Below, piece by piece: positions 35,833 to 44,980 of a stretch of DNA of 64,000 bases; within the stretch, counting starts at the first letter, position 1; every line of letters starts with the position of its first letter. Below the pieces are notes generated by a model. That model was given only the letters and a program-made list of their open reading frames with translations, ran no database searches and was not told the origin of the DNA. The position numbers and the translations under genes are program-made. The stretch lies in NCBI GenBank assembly GCA_009775095.1, contig VSOZ01000001.1, positions 62,001 through 126,000 on the forward strand. The letters run 5' to 3'. The DNA is from Muribaculum sp. (GTDB taxonomy: Bacteria; Bacteroidota; Bacteroidia; Bacteroidales; Muribaculaceae).

Positions 35833-36502
35833 TCTGGTCATTTTTGCCGTCTGCATGATGCCACACTGGGCGAAAGCACAAATCACGGCATCCAATCCGT
35901 TGGAATGGATGGCGTTGGCCGAGGGCAACGAAGTCATCAATGACCAGATAGAGAAACAGATAAACGGCCAAACGAAGACAGCGATGCTGCAGAACAGCAT
36001 CGCCGCCGAGTTCAACCGCATTCACAAATGGGAGAAGCAATATAACAGCTATCTCAAGACGGCAAGCGGCTATGCTTCATCACTGAAAGCCTGCACCCAC
36101 CTCTATAACGACGGGGTGAGAATCTTCCTTACGTTGGGGAAATTAGGCAAGGCTATCAGGAACAATCCGCAGGGCATCGTCGCCTCCATGAGCATGAACA
36201 ACCTGTATATCGAGACGGCAACGGAACTGGTATCGGTCTTCACGCTCCTGAATGACGCGGTAGCCAAGGGCGGCCATGAGAATATGCTCACGGGAGCGGA
36301 ACGCAGCAAGACCCTGTGGGCATTGAACGACAAACTTTCGGCTTTCAGCCGGAAGCTGCACCTGCTCTACCTGAGCATACGGTACTATACCCTCAATGAT
36401 GTGTGGAACAATGTGACGGCCGGGATGCTCGACCGCAACAACGGGGAGGCGGCACGGATGGCCATGACCCGTTGGCGCAGGGCTGCCGTCCTCGCACGAT
36501 AA
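35813..36502 (+). CDS. Secreted transfer-operon protein, family not recognised
   Basis: 229 aa with signal peptide (cleavage near AKAQ, residue 22). Helical, with a coiled central region (EFNRIHKWEKQYNSYLKTAS) and a C-terminal AMTRW pattern shared with the proteins at 27-788 and 36517-37200. Probably periplasmic; similar size and helix content to VirB5/TraI-type pilus-tip or channel components, but that is only an analogy. Confidence 0.7.
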   Translation: MKSRIISLVIFAVCMMPHWAKAQITASNPLEWMALAEGNEVINDQIEKQINGQTKTAMLQNSIAAEFNRIHKWEKQYNSYLKTASGYASSLKACTHLYNDGVRIFLTLGKLGKAIRNNPQGIVASMSMNNLYIETATELVSVFTLLNDAVAKGGHENMLTGAERSKTLWALNDKLSAFSRKLHLLYLSIRYYTLNDVWNNVTAGMLDRNNGEAARMAMTRWRRAAVLAR

Positions 36503-36516
36503 AAACGGAACTGACA

Positions 36517-37200
36517 ATGAAACGGACGATTTGGATAGGCATCTTATTGTTGTGCATCGGTATTAACAAGACATGGGCGCAGAACGACCCCGTGCTTGCC
36601 GGGATGATTCTGCTCTATACCGACAAGGCGGAAAAGGAGCTGAAGAACCAGGAGAAGGTCATGCTGCTGCAGACCACCGGACACCTGTGGACGAAAGAGG
36701 AAGTGAAAGCCACGACCGACCTGCAACGGGAGTTCAACAACTATCTGGACTCTTTCCGGTCGATAGTCTGCTACGCGGCGCAGATATACGGTTTCTACCA
36801 CGAAATATCGAAGCTGACGGACAATATGGGTGACTTTACCAGACAGGTGAGCCGTAACAGTCCCAATGCGCTGGCCGTCGCCCTCTCCACGCAACGGAAC
36901 CGGATTTACCGGGAACTGATCATGAACAGCGTGGAGATTGTGAATGACATCCGCATGGCGTGCCTTTCGGACAACAAGATGACGGAGAAGGAGCGCATGG
37001 AAATCGTCTTCGGCATCCGTCCGAAGCTCAAGCTGATGAACAAGAAGCTGCAACGGCTGACCAAGGCGGTGAAGTACACGACGATGGGCGACATCTGGCG
37101 TGAAATCAACGAAGGGGCACGTCCGACGGCCGACAAGCGGGACATCGTGGAAGCTGCCAAGCGACGCTGGCGGCAGATAGGAAAAAATGTAAGACCTTAA
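36517..37200 (+). CDS. Secreted transfer-operon protein, relative of the previous gene
   Basis: 227 aa from the ATG at 36517; the frame opens at 36403 but that overlaps the upstream gene. Signal peptide ends near TWAQ (residue 21). Helical body, C-terminal TTMGDIWREINEG followed by AAKRRW parallels YTLNDVWNNVTAG and AMTRW in the neighbour, so the two look like an old tandem duplication. Location periplasmic; role unknown. Confidence 0.7.
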   Translation: MKRTIWIGILLLCIGINKTWAQNDPVLAGMILLYTDKAEKELKNQEKVMLLQTTGHLWTKEEVKATTDLQREFNNYLDSFRSIVCYAAQIYGFYHEISKLTDNMGDFTRQVSRNSPNALAVALSTQRNRIYRELIMNSVEIVNDIRMACLSDNKMTEKERMEIVFGIRPKLKLMNKKLQRLTKAVKYTTMGDIWREINEGARPTADKRDIVEAAKRRWRQIGKNVRP

Positions 37201-37213
37201 AAACAGATAACGT

Positions 37214-37879
37214 ATGGGAGTTTGGGATTCAATATTGAAATATGGCGGCAAGGCCATGAAAGGTGTCGGGACGGCTACGGCGGCTACCGGCAAGAAAATG
37301 GGCAATGCGGCTTTGCACCCCTCGCAAACCTTGCGTGGTGCGGGTCAGGCCGTCAAGACGGCGACTGTCGGCGGCGCAGTCGGTTATGTGGGCTGGGAGA
37401 AGCTGACCACCGACAAAAGCGTGGTGCGCATCGTGAGCGATGCGGTCATCGGCGAACTGGCGACGAATACCCTCGCGGAGACGGCTGACGGTGTGCGTGA
37501 ACTGACGGGCAAGGCCGGGGAAGCCATCGGCTCGGTCAGCGGTGCGGTGACCGGTATCGACAACAAGCTGAACGGCGTGTCGAACTTTCTGCGCCAAGCC
37601 TCTGGTGGCGGTGTCATGGATATGTTCGGCAACTTTTTCCGCAACCTCGGCAGCGGCAACGTGTCGGGGTTGGGCATCGCCGGACTGGTCGCGGCGGCGT
37701 TCCTCATATTCGGACGCTTCGGCTGGTTAGGAAAAATCGCGGGGGCGTTCCTCGGCATGATGCTTATCGGTAATAACGCGGGTGTCCTCCGAACGCAGGA
37801 AACGGGAAACGTGCAGCGTAGCCGGACACCTGACCTTCCGGCCGAGAAACAGACGCACAGCGGAGGGATGAGAAGATAG
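37214..37879 (+). CDS. Gly/Ala-rich membrane-associated protein
   Basis: 221 aa, rich in Gly, Ala and Val, with amphipathic helices in the first 150 residues and a hydrophobic pair near residues 155-190 (IAGLVAAAFLIFG, IAGAFLGMMLIG). No signal peptide. The composition is similar to membrane-inserting or channel-lining proteins. It sits between secreted proteins and a cell-wall hydrolase-like gene, in a block likely devoted to the mating pore. Confidence 0.6.
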   Translation: MGVWDSILKYGGKAMKGVGTATAATGKKMGNAALHPSQTLRGAGQAVKTATVGGAVGYVGWEKLTTDKSVVRIVSDAVIGELATNTLAETADGVRELTGKAGEAIGSVSGAVTGIDNKLNGVSNFLRQASGGGVMDMFGNFFRNLGSGNVSGLGIAGLVAAAFLIFGRFGWLGKIAGAFLGMMLIGNNAGVLRTQETGNVQRSRTPDLPAEKQTHSGGMRR

Positions 37880-37883
37880 GAAT

Positions 37884-38729
37884 ATGAATCAAAATGGAAA
37901 CAGCATGAAATATACAGAAGAAATGATCCTGCAATCCGAGAGCGGCTATTGTATGCCTTTCGAGGAACAGCAGGGCAAGGATGTGGAGCTGTCGCTCGGC
38001 TACGGCGAACAGACCGACCCGGCGACGGGCGAGAAATTCTTTCATCACGGCATCGACTTCAACGTGCGGTGCTATACGCTTTCCGCCCTTGCCAGCGGCA
38101 TCGTGTCGGGCGTGGGCAACGATAGCGGACACGGCATCTGCCAGACCATCCGCTACGGGGAGTATGAGGTGACCTACGGAAACCTGTCCAATGTGTTCGC
38201 CCAATTCGGCCAGCGTGTCAAGGCCGGGCAGACGGTAGCCCTGAGCGGCGACAAGCTGCATATCGCCGTCCGCTTCAAGGGAGAGGAACTGAACCCGCTG
38301 GAGTTCCTGACGATGCTGTACGGGAATATTCAGGCGATGCGTCAGGCTGGCGGACACGAGACTGACTATTTCTCCGGTCTGGAACTGAAAACCGATTACG
38401 AACACGACAAGAGGGAGATAGAGGAACTGATGCTGCGCTTCCTGCCGCATTACATGGAGGATTTGCGGCATGGGACATACACCTTGCCCCGAAATACGGA
38501 GCAGTCGCTACGCCACATCTTCACGGTGGGCGCGATGAAGGAGTATTTCTACGAGAATATGCCGAGCATGGCCAATCCGCTCGGACTGGGACACAAAGCC
38601 CTGCCGCTGGCCTGCAAGGTACAGAACCTCCTGATTGCGGATTTCCTGCATTACCTCGCCCTGCGGCATGACGTGTACCTCTCCACAGCGGACGGCGACG
38701 TAAAAAAAAACTCCATGACGAAGCCCTGA
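37884..38729 (+). CDS. M23-like peptidase domain protein, truncated by a poly(A) frame break
   Basis: 281 codons. An M23 fold is visible: FFHHGIDFNV (HxxxD) and SGDKLHIAVRF, where Lys replaces the first His of the usual HxH, so it may be inactive or structural. No signal peptide. The frame runs into A9 at 38702-38710 and stops 18 bases later, while the -1 frame continues as good coding sequence for 108 more codons to 39034. A second ATG at 37905 is another possible start. Confidence 0.75.
   Translation: MNQNGNSMKYTEEMILQSESGYCMPFEEQQGKDVELSLGYGEQTDPATGEKFFHHGIDFNVRCYTLSALASGIVSGVGNDSGHGICQTIRYGEYEVTYGNLSNVFAQFGQRVKAGQTVALSGDKLHIAVRFKGEELNPLEFLTMLYGNIQAMRQAGGHETDYFSGLELKTDYEHDKREIEELMLRFLPHYMEDLRHGTYTLPRNTEQSLRHIFTVGAMKEYFYENMPSMANPLGLGHKALPLACKVQNLLIADFLHYLALRHDVYLSTADGDVKKNSMTKP
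38702..38710 (+). repeat. A9 homopolymer at a frame junction
   Basis: Nine A in a row where two adjoining frames of one gene meet. A -1 slip, or a tenth A, would fuse them into a 383-aa protein. Confidence 0.9.
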
Positions 38730-39034
38730 CATATAACGGTGTCATCGACCCGTTGGCGGAACTGGACATCGACATCCAGAGCTTCGACATACCGAGGCTT
38801 GTCACGGTCTATCCCGACCGGGCGGGTGTGCGCTGGTGGACGAAGGCATGGTTCAACAACCGGGAAGAGGGCGAGACATCCGTCGAAATCGAACGGGAGC
38901 AGGCGATACGGTTCATGCAGGACAACATCGAGAAGGACGCATGGCTGGAAGAGTTCTTTCCCCGGCAGATGGAGGTTTACCACAACGCCATCGAGCAGAC
39001 GAAAGAACAGTTATTGAAACAGATAAATATATAG
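38708..39034 (+). pseudogene. -1 frame continuation of the M23-like gene
   Basis: 108 codons open from the A9 tract with protein-like sequence (LHDEALTYNGVIDPLAELDI, PRLVTVYPDRAGVRWWTKAW). The first possible start is a TTG at 38753 with no ribosome-binding site, so independent translation is unlikely. It reads best as the C-terminus of the M23-like protein reached by frameshifting, or as the tail of a gene broken by a 1-base deletion. It ends 8 bases before the next gene. Confidence 0.65.
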
Positions 39035-39042
39035 TACACAAT

Positions 39043-40842
39043 ATGGATGGAATCAAACATAGCCGGCAATTCGCGGAAATGGAACGCCTCGTGAGCGACT
39101 ATTTCCATTGCCACCTTGCGCCCGTCATGTCAAAAACGCAGGCTTACCTCACGAAGAAACAGGGCGAGGAAATGAGGGAATATTCCACCTCCTTGGGCGG
39201 CATACTCAGCGCGATGGCGTCTGCGGCACAACCGATGGGCGACCCATACCAGGTACTCAAGGTCACGGGCGAATGGAACTCGAAGACAACGGAGGACTAT
39301 ATCGGAATGTGCAAGGCGGAGATTACCGGCTCCAAGGAGATACAGCAAGACCTCGCATACATGGCCGGGCAGTGGCGTGATACCGTCGTGCAGGAAATCG
39401 GACGCAAGCGTTACGATGAACTGTCGGAACAATTAGGCGGTGACCTTGCCTATGCCTATATGGACTACCGGGTGGAGGAACTGATGATTGACCGGCTGGT
39501 CAAGGAGCGTATGCCGAAATCGTCAGCCGACTACATCATCCGCAAGGCCGCCGAATCGAGCCTGCTCGGACTCTCGCAGACCTTGAACCGCTCGCCGCTT
39601 GCCGAGGAAATCGAGGCACGGGGCGAAGCGGCCTACCGTCCGAAAGGATGGGAAAAAGGCGCGGGTCGGGTACTGGGCGCAACGGCAGATACCGTGATGA
39701 TGGGCGGCGTGGGTTCGTGGGCAACACTGGCGAAGTTTGTCGGGGCAGATGTGGCTATCTCGGCAGTCGCCTCCCGTTTCGAGCCGAAAAAGCCTGATAC
39801 GCTTTCTGTGGAACAGTGCATCAGCAAAGGGGTGTTCGGCAGCGAACGGAACGTGTTTGCGGACTTCCGCAAAGAGGCTGCAACGGTACAGACCGGCGAG
39901 AGTCCGCTTATCATGGCGGCCAACGAGCGATTGAAAAAGAAAATACCGGTGATGGACTTTAATTTTTTGAAGTGGATGCAGACGCCGAAGTTTACCCCTT
40001 TCCAAATGCCCGAACTGCCCGGACACCCTGAAAAGAAGAATGAACGTGCCGAACGGTACAAGGATGTGCCGCTGGTCGTCGCTCCCGGACAGGAAGAAGC
40101 CTATCTGAAGCATTTGGAGAAATATAAGAATGCAACGGCTGTAACTGCCAAAAAGGAGTCAGCGCAGCCGGAGACGGAACAGAGGGAAAAAGAAGAAAAA
40201 GAGGAACGGCAGGCGGTTGTTCCCCACAAGGAAGAAATGCAAGAGGAACAGGCCGTACAGAACAACACGAACGGTTGGAACGGATTGCTCGGTATGCTGG
40301 GGCTGGACGGTATGGGAGACGTCACGGGCAACCTCGGATATGTCATGGCCATGCTGCCCGACATCCTGCTGGGGGCGTTTACCGGCAAGACACAATCGTT
40401 GCGCCTGGGGGACAACCTGCTGCCGATAGCGAGTATCGTGGCCGGTCTGTTCGTGCGTAACCCGTTGCTGAAGATGCTCCTTGTCGGTCTGGGCGGCGCG
40501 AACCTGCTGAACAAGGCTGGACACGAGGCTTTGGGGCGACCCATGACGTCCGCTGCCGAACAGACGGAGAAACAGTACCGCCGTTATCCCGACGAGCCGC
40601 TCAATCCCCGTATCGTGAACCCGGTACTGCAAGGCAGCACGCTCATCGCCACGATAGACCGTGTTCCCTGTACTATCCAGCTCACGCCGACTGTCGGAGA
40701 GGCTTACCGTGCAGGGGCATTGCCGCTGAACACGCTGGCGAACGCCGTGCTTGCCAAAAGCGACCAGTTGCGCCATATCGCCTCGCAGAATTACGACGAC
40801 GGACAGCGGGAGACGGTCGTGCGCACACGGGGCATCCAATAA
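39043..40842 (+). CDS. Large ICE protein with hydrophobic C-terminal region
   Basis: 599 aa from the ATG at 39043; the earlier opening at 38836 overlaps the preceding frame. Helical N-terminal half; a glycine-rich hydrophobic patch near residues 205-245 (MMGGVGSWATLAKFVGADVAI); a charged E/K/Q linker (about 375-400); a C-terminal hydrophobic block (SIVAGLFVRNPLLKMLLVGL). Family not recognised. Between an M23-like and an ArdC-like gene, a role in the transfer machinery or effector delivery is possible. Confidence 0.65.
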   Translation: MDGIKHSRQFAEMERLVSDYFHCHLAPVMSKTQAYLTKKQGEEMREYSTSLGGILSAMASAAQPMGDPYQVLKVTGEWNSKTTEDYIGMCKAEITGSKEIQQDLAYMAGQWRDTVVQEIGRKRYDELSEQLGGDLAYAYMDYRVEELMIDRLVKERMPKSSADYIIRKAAESSLLGLSQTLNRSPLAEEIEARGEAAYRPKGWEKGAGRVLGATADTVMMGGVGSWATLAKFVGADVAISAVASRFEPKKPDTLSVEQCISKGVFGSERNVFADFRKEAATVQTGESPLIMAANERLKKKIPVMDFNFLKWMQTPKFTPFQMPELPGHPEKKNERAERYKDVPLVVAPGQEEAYLKHLEKYKNATAVTAKKESAQPETEQREKEEKEERQAVVPHKEEMQEEQAVQNNTNGWNGLLGMLGLDGMGDVTGNLGYVMAMLPDILLGAFTGKTQSLRLGDNLLPIASIVAGLFVRNPLLKMLLVGLGGANLLNKAGHEALGRPMTSAAEQTEKQYRRYPDEPLNPRIVNPVLQGSTLIATIDRVPCTIQLTPTVGEAYRAGALPLNTLANAVLAKSDQLRHIASQNYDDGQRETVVRTRGIQ

Positions 40843-40869
40843 TTCCATGAACAATAAAAGCATGATGAT

Positions 40870-43140
40870 ATGAAAGAAAAGTCGCAAATCGAAAAGAAAG
40901 CCGAAGCAAGGCAGGCGGAGCTGCTGTCTGCCGCACTGGGCGGGGCATCGAACGCCGGCGGCCATTGGCTCAACGTATCGGGCAAGGGATTTCCCCGGCT
41001 CTATCCGCAGGGTGTCTCGGCCAGTCCGTTCAATGCCCTCTTTATGGCCTTGCATTCGGACAATAACGGATGCAAGACCAACCTGTTCACGCTTTACAGC
41101 GAGACCAAGGCACGGGGTGCTGCGGTACGGGAGCATGAGCAGGGCGTACCGTTCCTGTTCTATAACTGGAACAAGTATGTCAACCGGAACAACCCGAATG
41201 AAACCATCGACCGCACCGCCTATCTCCAGTTGGACGAAGGGCAGAAGGCACAGTTCAAGGGTGTCCACAACCGGGAGATACGCACTATCTTCAACATCGA
41301 CCAGACGACGCTGCCCTACGTGGACAAGCCGGCTTACGAGGATGCGGTAAGACAGGACGGCGGTGTTCAGGAGAAAGGATATACCGAAGCGGACAACCGC
41401 AAGTTGCGCACCCGGTTCAACGATTTCCTGCTGAAAATGCGGGACAACCTCGTCCCCGTGCGTTCGGACGGCTGCGGATTACCCCATTACGAGACGGACA
41501 AGGATGCGGTCTATATGCCGCGTCAAAAGGACTTTGAGCATTACCACGACTATGTGCAGGAAACCTTGCGGCAGATTGTGAGTGCCACAGGACACCAACA
41601 GCGGCTTGCCCGTGAGGGCATGGTCATGAAGAACGGCGTGGCCCCGTCGGAGGATGCGGTAAAATATGAACGGCTGATTGTGGAACTGGCTTCGGGAATC
41701 AAGATGCTGGAACTGGGGCTGCCTGCGCGTCTGTCCGATGAAAGTCTGAAGACGGTGGATTACTGGTGTCGGGAGTTCAAGGAGAATCCTTGCATGATGG
41801 ATGCACTCGAAAGCGACGTGAACAATGCGCTTGACGTTATCCGCAAGGCGGAACGGGGCGAGAAAATAGAGTACGCCACCCTGCGCAACAGGCGGCAGAC
41901 CACGACCATGCAGGAGCAGATGCCCAAGCATTACTTCGTGGCGAACGAAATCCGCCAACACCCGGACAAGGCGGCGAAAAGTATTGTCCTCGTTATTGAC
42001 CGGGAAGCGAAATCGGCGGATGTCATTTTGCCGGCTGGGGCTTCGACCGAAGTGAACAACGAGATTCCCGGCATGAACAAGGGGCGTATCGAACGTGCCT
42101 TGAATAAGGAGGGCATCGAACAGGTACGCTTCTATAATACCGACGGTGCGCTGGGCTACAGACCTGACGACAGCTATTTCAACGAGAAACTGGTGACATT
42201 GGCCAGGCTAAGGAACTACACATTGGAAAGGCTTTCCACACTGGACGTGTCGGATGCGGTCAGGCGGGCGAACGAGGTCGGGTTCGATGCCGTACAGATG
42301 ATTCAGGATGACAAGAACCGATGGGCACTCTATATCAAGCCGGAGAACAAGGAGGGGTACAGTGTCTATCCCGACAAGGAGGATGTGAACCGCTTTTTCT
42401 CCACGCTCAAGCAGGCGATGGACAACATCGACAAGGTACGCATGGAGCTGGCGCACAAATATTATACACTGGCGGAAGTCAAGCCTGACCTGAAAGTGGA
42501 TTTGTTCAGCAGCGAGACGCCGGAGATTGACCTGAACCGTATTCAGCGTGTGTCTGTCTTCAAGACCAGGCAGGACGGCATTCAGTGCGTGGCGACCATC
42601 GACGGGCAAAAATTGCAGCCCCGGAGCGTCACGCCGCAACAATGGCAACGGATGTGGGTGGCGGAAGACCGTGAAGGCTACAAGCGGCATCTGGCGGCCA
42701 CGCTGTTTGCCGATGTGCTGCAAAAGGGGCAATCCGTCGGGGAACAGAAGCAGGAAGAACAGGTGCGGCAACAGAACGAGGCGGTGGCAAAGAACCGGCC
42801 GGAAGCGAAAAATGATGAAAATGTTTCCCCACAACGGCAGTTTTGGGACAAGGTCAAGGAAAAGTACCCCGATGCCTTGCACCTGATCCGTACCGGAGAG
42901 GTGTATCGGCTCTATGACGAGGACGCCGTAAAGAGTGCGAAAATACTGGGTATCGGACTGAATGAGTATGCGGGGAACCGGGAACGGGGCTTCACATCTT
43001 ATGCGGAGTTCCCGATGAATCAGCTTGACAGCTACCTGCCGAAACTTGTCCGTGCCGGTGAGCGGGTTGCTATCAGTGACATGGAGGCGCAAGAGAAGCA
43101 GCAGGCCGAACAGGAAACGCACAGTGGTATTCACAGATAA
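40870..43140 (+). CDS. Large protein with ArdC-like ssDNA-binding segment
   Basis: 756 aa. The N-terminal part has VPFLFYNWNKYVNRNNP and FKGVHNREIRTIFNIDQTTL, a pattern I associate with the ArdC-like ssDNA-binding domain of Bacteroidetes element proteins. The remainder is a mixture of repeated DUF3945-like segments (IQRVSVFKTRQDGIQCVATI). No zincin HExxH motif, unlike the gene at 45595. It may coat or escort single-stranded element DNA. Confidence 0.65.
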   Translation: MKEKSQIEKKAEARQAELLSAALGGASNAGGHWLNVSGKGFPRLYPQGVSASPFNALFMALHSDNNGCKTNLFTLYSETKARGAAVREHEQGVPFLFYNWNKYVNRNNPNETIDRTAYLQLDEGQKAQFKGVHNREIRTIFNIDQTTLPYVDKPAYEDAVRQDGGVQEKGYTEADNRKLRTRFNDFLLKMRDNLVPVRSDGCGLPHYETDKDAVYMPRQKDFEHYHDYVQETLRQIVSATGHQQRLAREGMVMKNGVAPSEDAVKYERLIVELASGIKMLELGLPARLSDESLKTVDYWCREFKENPCMMDALESDVNNALDVIRKAERGEKIEYATLRNRRQTTTMQEQMPKHYFVANEIRQHPDKAAKSIVLVIDREAKSADVILPAGASTEVNNEIPGMNKGRIERALNKEGIEQVRFYNTDGALGYRPDDSYFNEKLVTLARLRNYTLERLSTLDVSDAVRRANEVGFDAVQMIQDDKNRWALYIKPENKEGYSVYPDKEDVNRFFSTLKQAMDNIDKVRMELAHKYYTLAEVKPDLKVDLFSSETPEIDLNRIQRVSVFKTRQDGIQCVATIDGQKLQPRSVTPQQWQRMWVAEDREGYKRHLAATLFADVLQKGQSVGEQKQEEQVRQQNEAVAKNRPEAKNDENVSPQRQFWDKVKEKYPDALHLIRTGEVYRLYDEDAVKSAKILGIGLNEYAGNRERGFTSYAEFPMNQLDSYLPKLVRAGERVAISDMEAQEKQQAEQETHSGIHR

Positions 43141-43151
43141 GGAGGAAGATT

Positions 43152-44708
43152 ATGGGCAAGAATCAGGAATATGCACAACAGTACGCGGAGTATGCGATGG
43201 AACAGATGCGCAGGTATGGCATTCCGGCTTCCGTCACATTGGCGCAAGGCATACTGGAAAGCAGCAACGGACAAAGCCGTCTGGCAAGAAACGAGAACAA
43301 CCATTTCGGTATCAAGGCAACCCCCTCGTGGATTGCCGGGGGCGGCAGGTACGGAACCTATACGGACGACAAGCCGAATGAAAAGTTCTGCAGCTATGAC
43401 AGCGTGGGTGATTCATACGAGCATCACTCCCGCTTTTTGAAGGAGAACAGCCGCTATGCCAGTTGCTTCAAGCTCTCCCCGGACGATTACAAGGGCTGGG
43501 CACAAAGTATTGAGAAAGCCGGTTACGCCACAGGAGGCAAGTATGCCGAGAACCTGCAAAGAATCATCGAACAGAACGGCTTGCAGCAGTATGACAGGCA
43601 GGTGATGCAGGAGATGGCGGCACAGGGCAGGCAGTTCGGGGTGGAACACAATCCGCTCCAAACATCCGAGGGTGCGGAACATGGAACGGGGTATTCGTTT
43701 CCGGTGGAACGGGAGGAATTTCTATTCGTCACCTCGCCGTTCGGAACACGGCAAGACCCGATGGACGGCACAAAGCAGCAGATGCACAAGGGGGTGGATA
43801 TCCGTTGTAAAGGCGACGCGGTACTGGCTACGGAAAACGGCGGCAAGGTCGTGGCGGTAAACCAAAACAGGAACACGCCCGGCGGCAGGTCGCTGACGGT
43901 GGAATATGCCCGGACGGACGGCAGCAAGGTACAATGTACCTATATGCACCTCAAGGAGATTTCCGTCAAGGTCGGCGATACGGTACAGGCCGGCGGACGG
44001 CTCGGCACATCGGGCAATACGGGGACACGGACGACCGGGGAGCATCTGCATTTCGGTGTGAAGAATATCTATGCCGACGGAACGATGCGGGACATAGACC
44101 CTGCGGCGTATCTGGCTGAAATCGCACAGAAAGGACATATCAAGCTGCAAATGCTGCACAACGGTAATGACCTGCTCGCCAAATACAAGGTGGCGGAAGA
44201 GACCGTGCCTGAAAAGAACCTTTCGCCTGACGGATGGATGAAGAAGCTCCTTTCGTCGGAGGACAGCGGTGTGGGAATGTCGGGTTGCAACGACCCGATT
44301 GTGGAGATGGCGATGACCGCTTTCGCCTCCCTGATGCTGCTGGCCACACAGATTGACAACCGGAACGAAGAGGAACAGAAGGCGGCCATATCTGCTATGA
44401 TGGATCTTCGTGCCATTGACCTGAAGCCGTTGTTGCCGAATATGAAGAACTGCGACCTGACTATCGGCGAGAACGGCAAGGCTGTCTTGAATGCGGACAA
44501 TGGCGAACTGCGTGTCTCACGGGAGCTGACCGCTTCCGAGCTGAGCCGGTTGTCTGCCACGTTGAACAACGGCACACTCACGGAAGAGGCCAAGCGGATG
44601 CGTGTAACCGGTATGCTGAATACGGTTATCCTGTCGGAAGCGGCCTCTCAGAATTTCGAGCAAGGGATGTCCCGGCAACAGGGACAGACGGAAAACCTGC
44701 GAAGATAA
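43152..44708 (+). CDS. Bifunctional peptidoglycan hydrolase (glucosaminidase plus M23)
   Basis: 518 aa with a good ribosome-binding site (AAGGAGG). Residues 1-150 form a GH73/FlgJ-like glucosaminidase domain (IPASVTLAQGILESSNGQS, ARNENNHFGIKA, YDSVGDSYEHHSRFL). A second domain has HKGVD near 212 and GEHLHFGV near 296, a complete M23 endopeptidase. Glycan and cross-link cleavage in one polypeptide would open the wall for channel assembly, like VirB1-type enzymes. No signal peptide is visible. Confidence 0.88.
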   Translation: MGKNQEYAQQYAEYAMEQMRRYGIPASVTLAQGILESSNGQSRLARNENNHFGIKATPSWIAGGGRYGTYTDDKPNEKFCSYDSVGDSYEHHSRFLKENSRYASCFKLSPDDYKGWAQSIEKAGYATGGKYAENLQRIIEQNGLQQYDRQVMQEMAAQGRQFGVEHNPLQTSEGAEHGTGYSFPVEREEFLFVTSPFGTRQDPMDGTKQQMHKGVDIRCKGDAVLATENGGKVVAVNQNRNTPGGRSLTVEYARTDGSKVQCTYMHLKEISVKVGDTVQAGGRLGTSGNTGTRTTGEHLHFGVKNIYADGTMRDIDPAAYLAEIAQKGHIKLQMLHNGNDLLAKYKVAEETVPEKNLSPDGWMKKLLSSEDSGVGMSGCNDPIVEMAMTAFASLMLLATQIDNRNEEEQKAAISAMMDLRAIDLKPLLPNMKNCDLTIGENGKAVLNADNGELRVSRELTASELSRLSATLNNGTLTEEAKRMRVTGMLNTVILSEAASQNFEQGMSRQQGQTENLRR

Positions 44709-44720
44709 AAGCATGGCGAT

Positions 44721-44897
44721 ATGATAAAATGCGTGATGATACAGCTATGCAAGTGTCTGGCGGGAGTTTCCATCCTTGCTTTGCACGTCCGGTTCTGCTA
44801 CCTGCTGTTGGGGTGGATCGGGACGTTCGTTGTCGTGGGCGTGCAATTAGTCATCGCCGGATGGATTGTCTGGGCGATGATACGCGCACCTGACTGA
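44721..44897 (+). CDS. 58-aa membrane protein
   Basis: Starts MIKCVMIQLCKC, with one or two hydrophobic stretches (FCYLLLGWIGTFVVVG and VQLVIAGWIVWAMI) and ends APD before TGA at 44895. It is 12 bases downstream of the hydrolase and in the same orientation. Too short to classify; it could be a pore subunit, a holin-like export helper for the signal-less hydrolase, or a chance ORF. Confidence 0.5.
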   Translation: MIKCVMIQLCKCLAGVSILALHVRFCYLLLGWIGTFVVVGVQLVIAGWIVWAMIRAPD

Positions 44898-44929
44898 CTG
44901 TACCCTCCAACAGTTCAACATCAATCAAC

Positions 44930-44962
44930 CCATGTATCACTTGTCGGATGATCCATGTATCA
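44930..44962. repeat. Direct repeat upstream of ssb
   Basis: CCATGTATCA occurs at 44930-44939 and 44953-44962, a 23-bp period, 19 bases before the ssb start codon. Possibly an operator. Confidence 0.5.
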
Positions 44963-44980
44963 TTAAAGACAGAAAAACAA

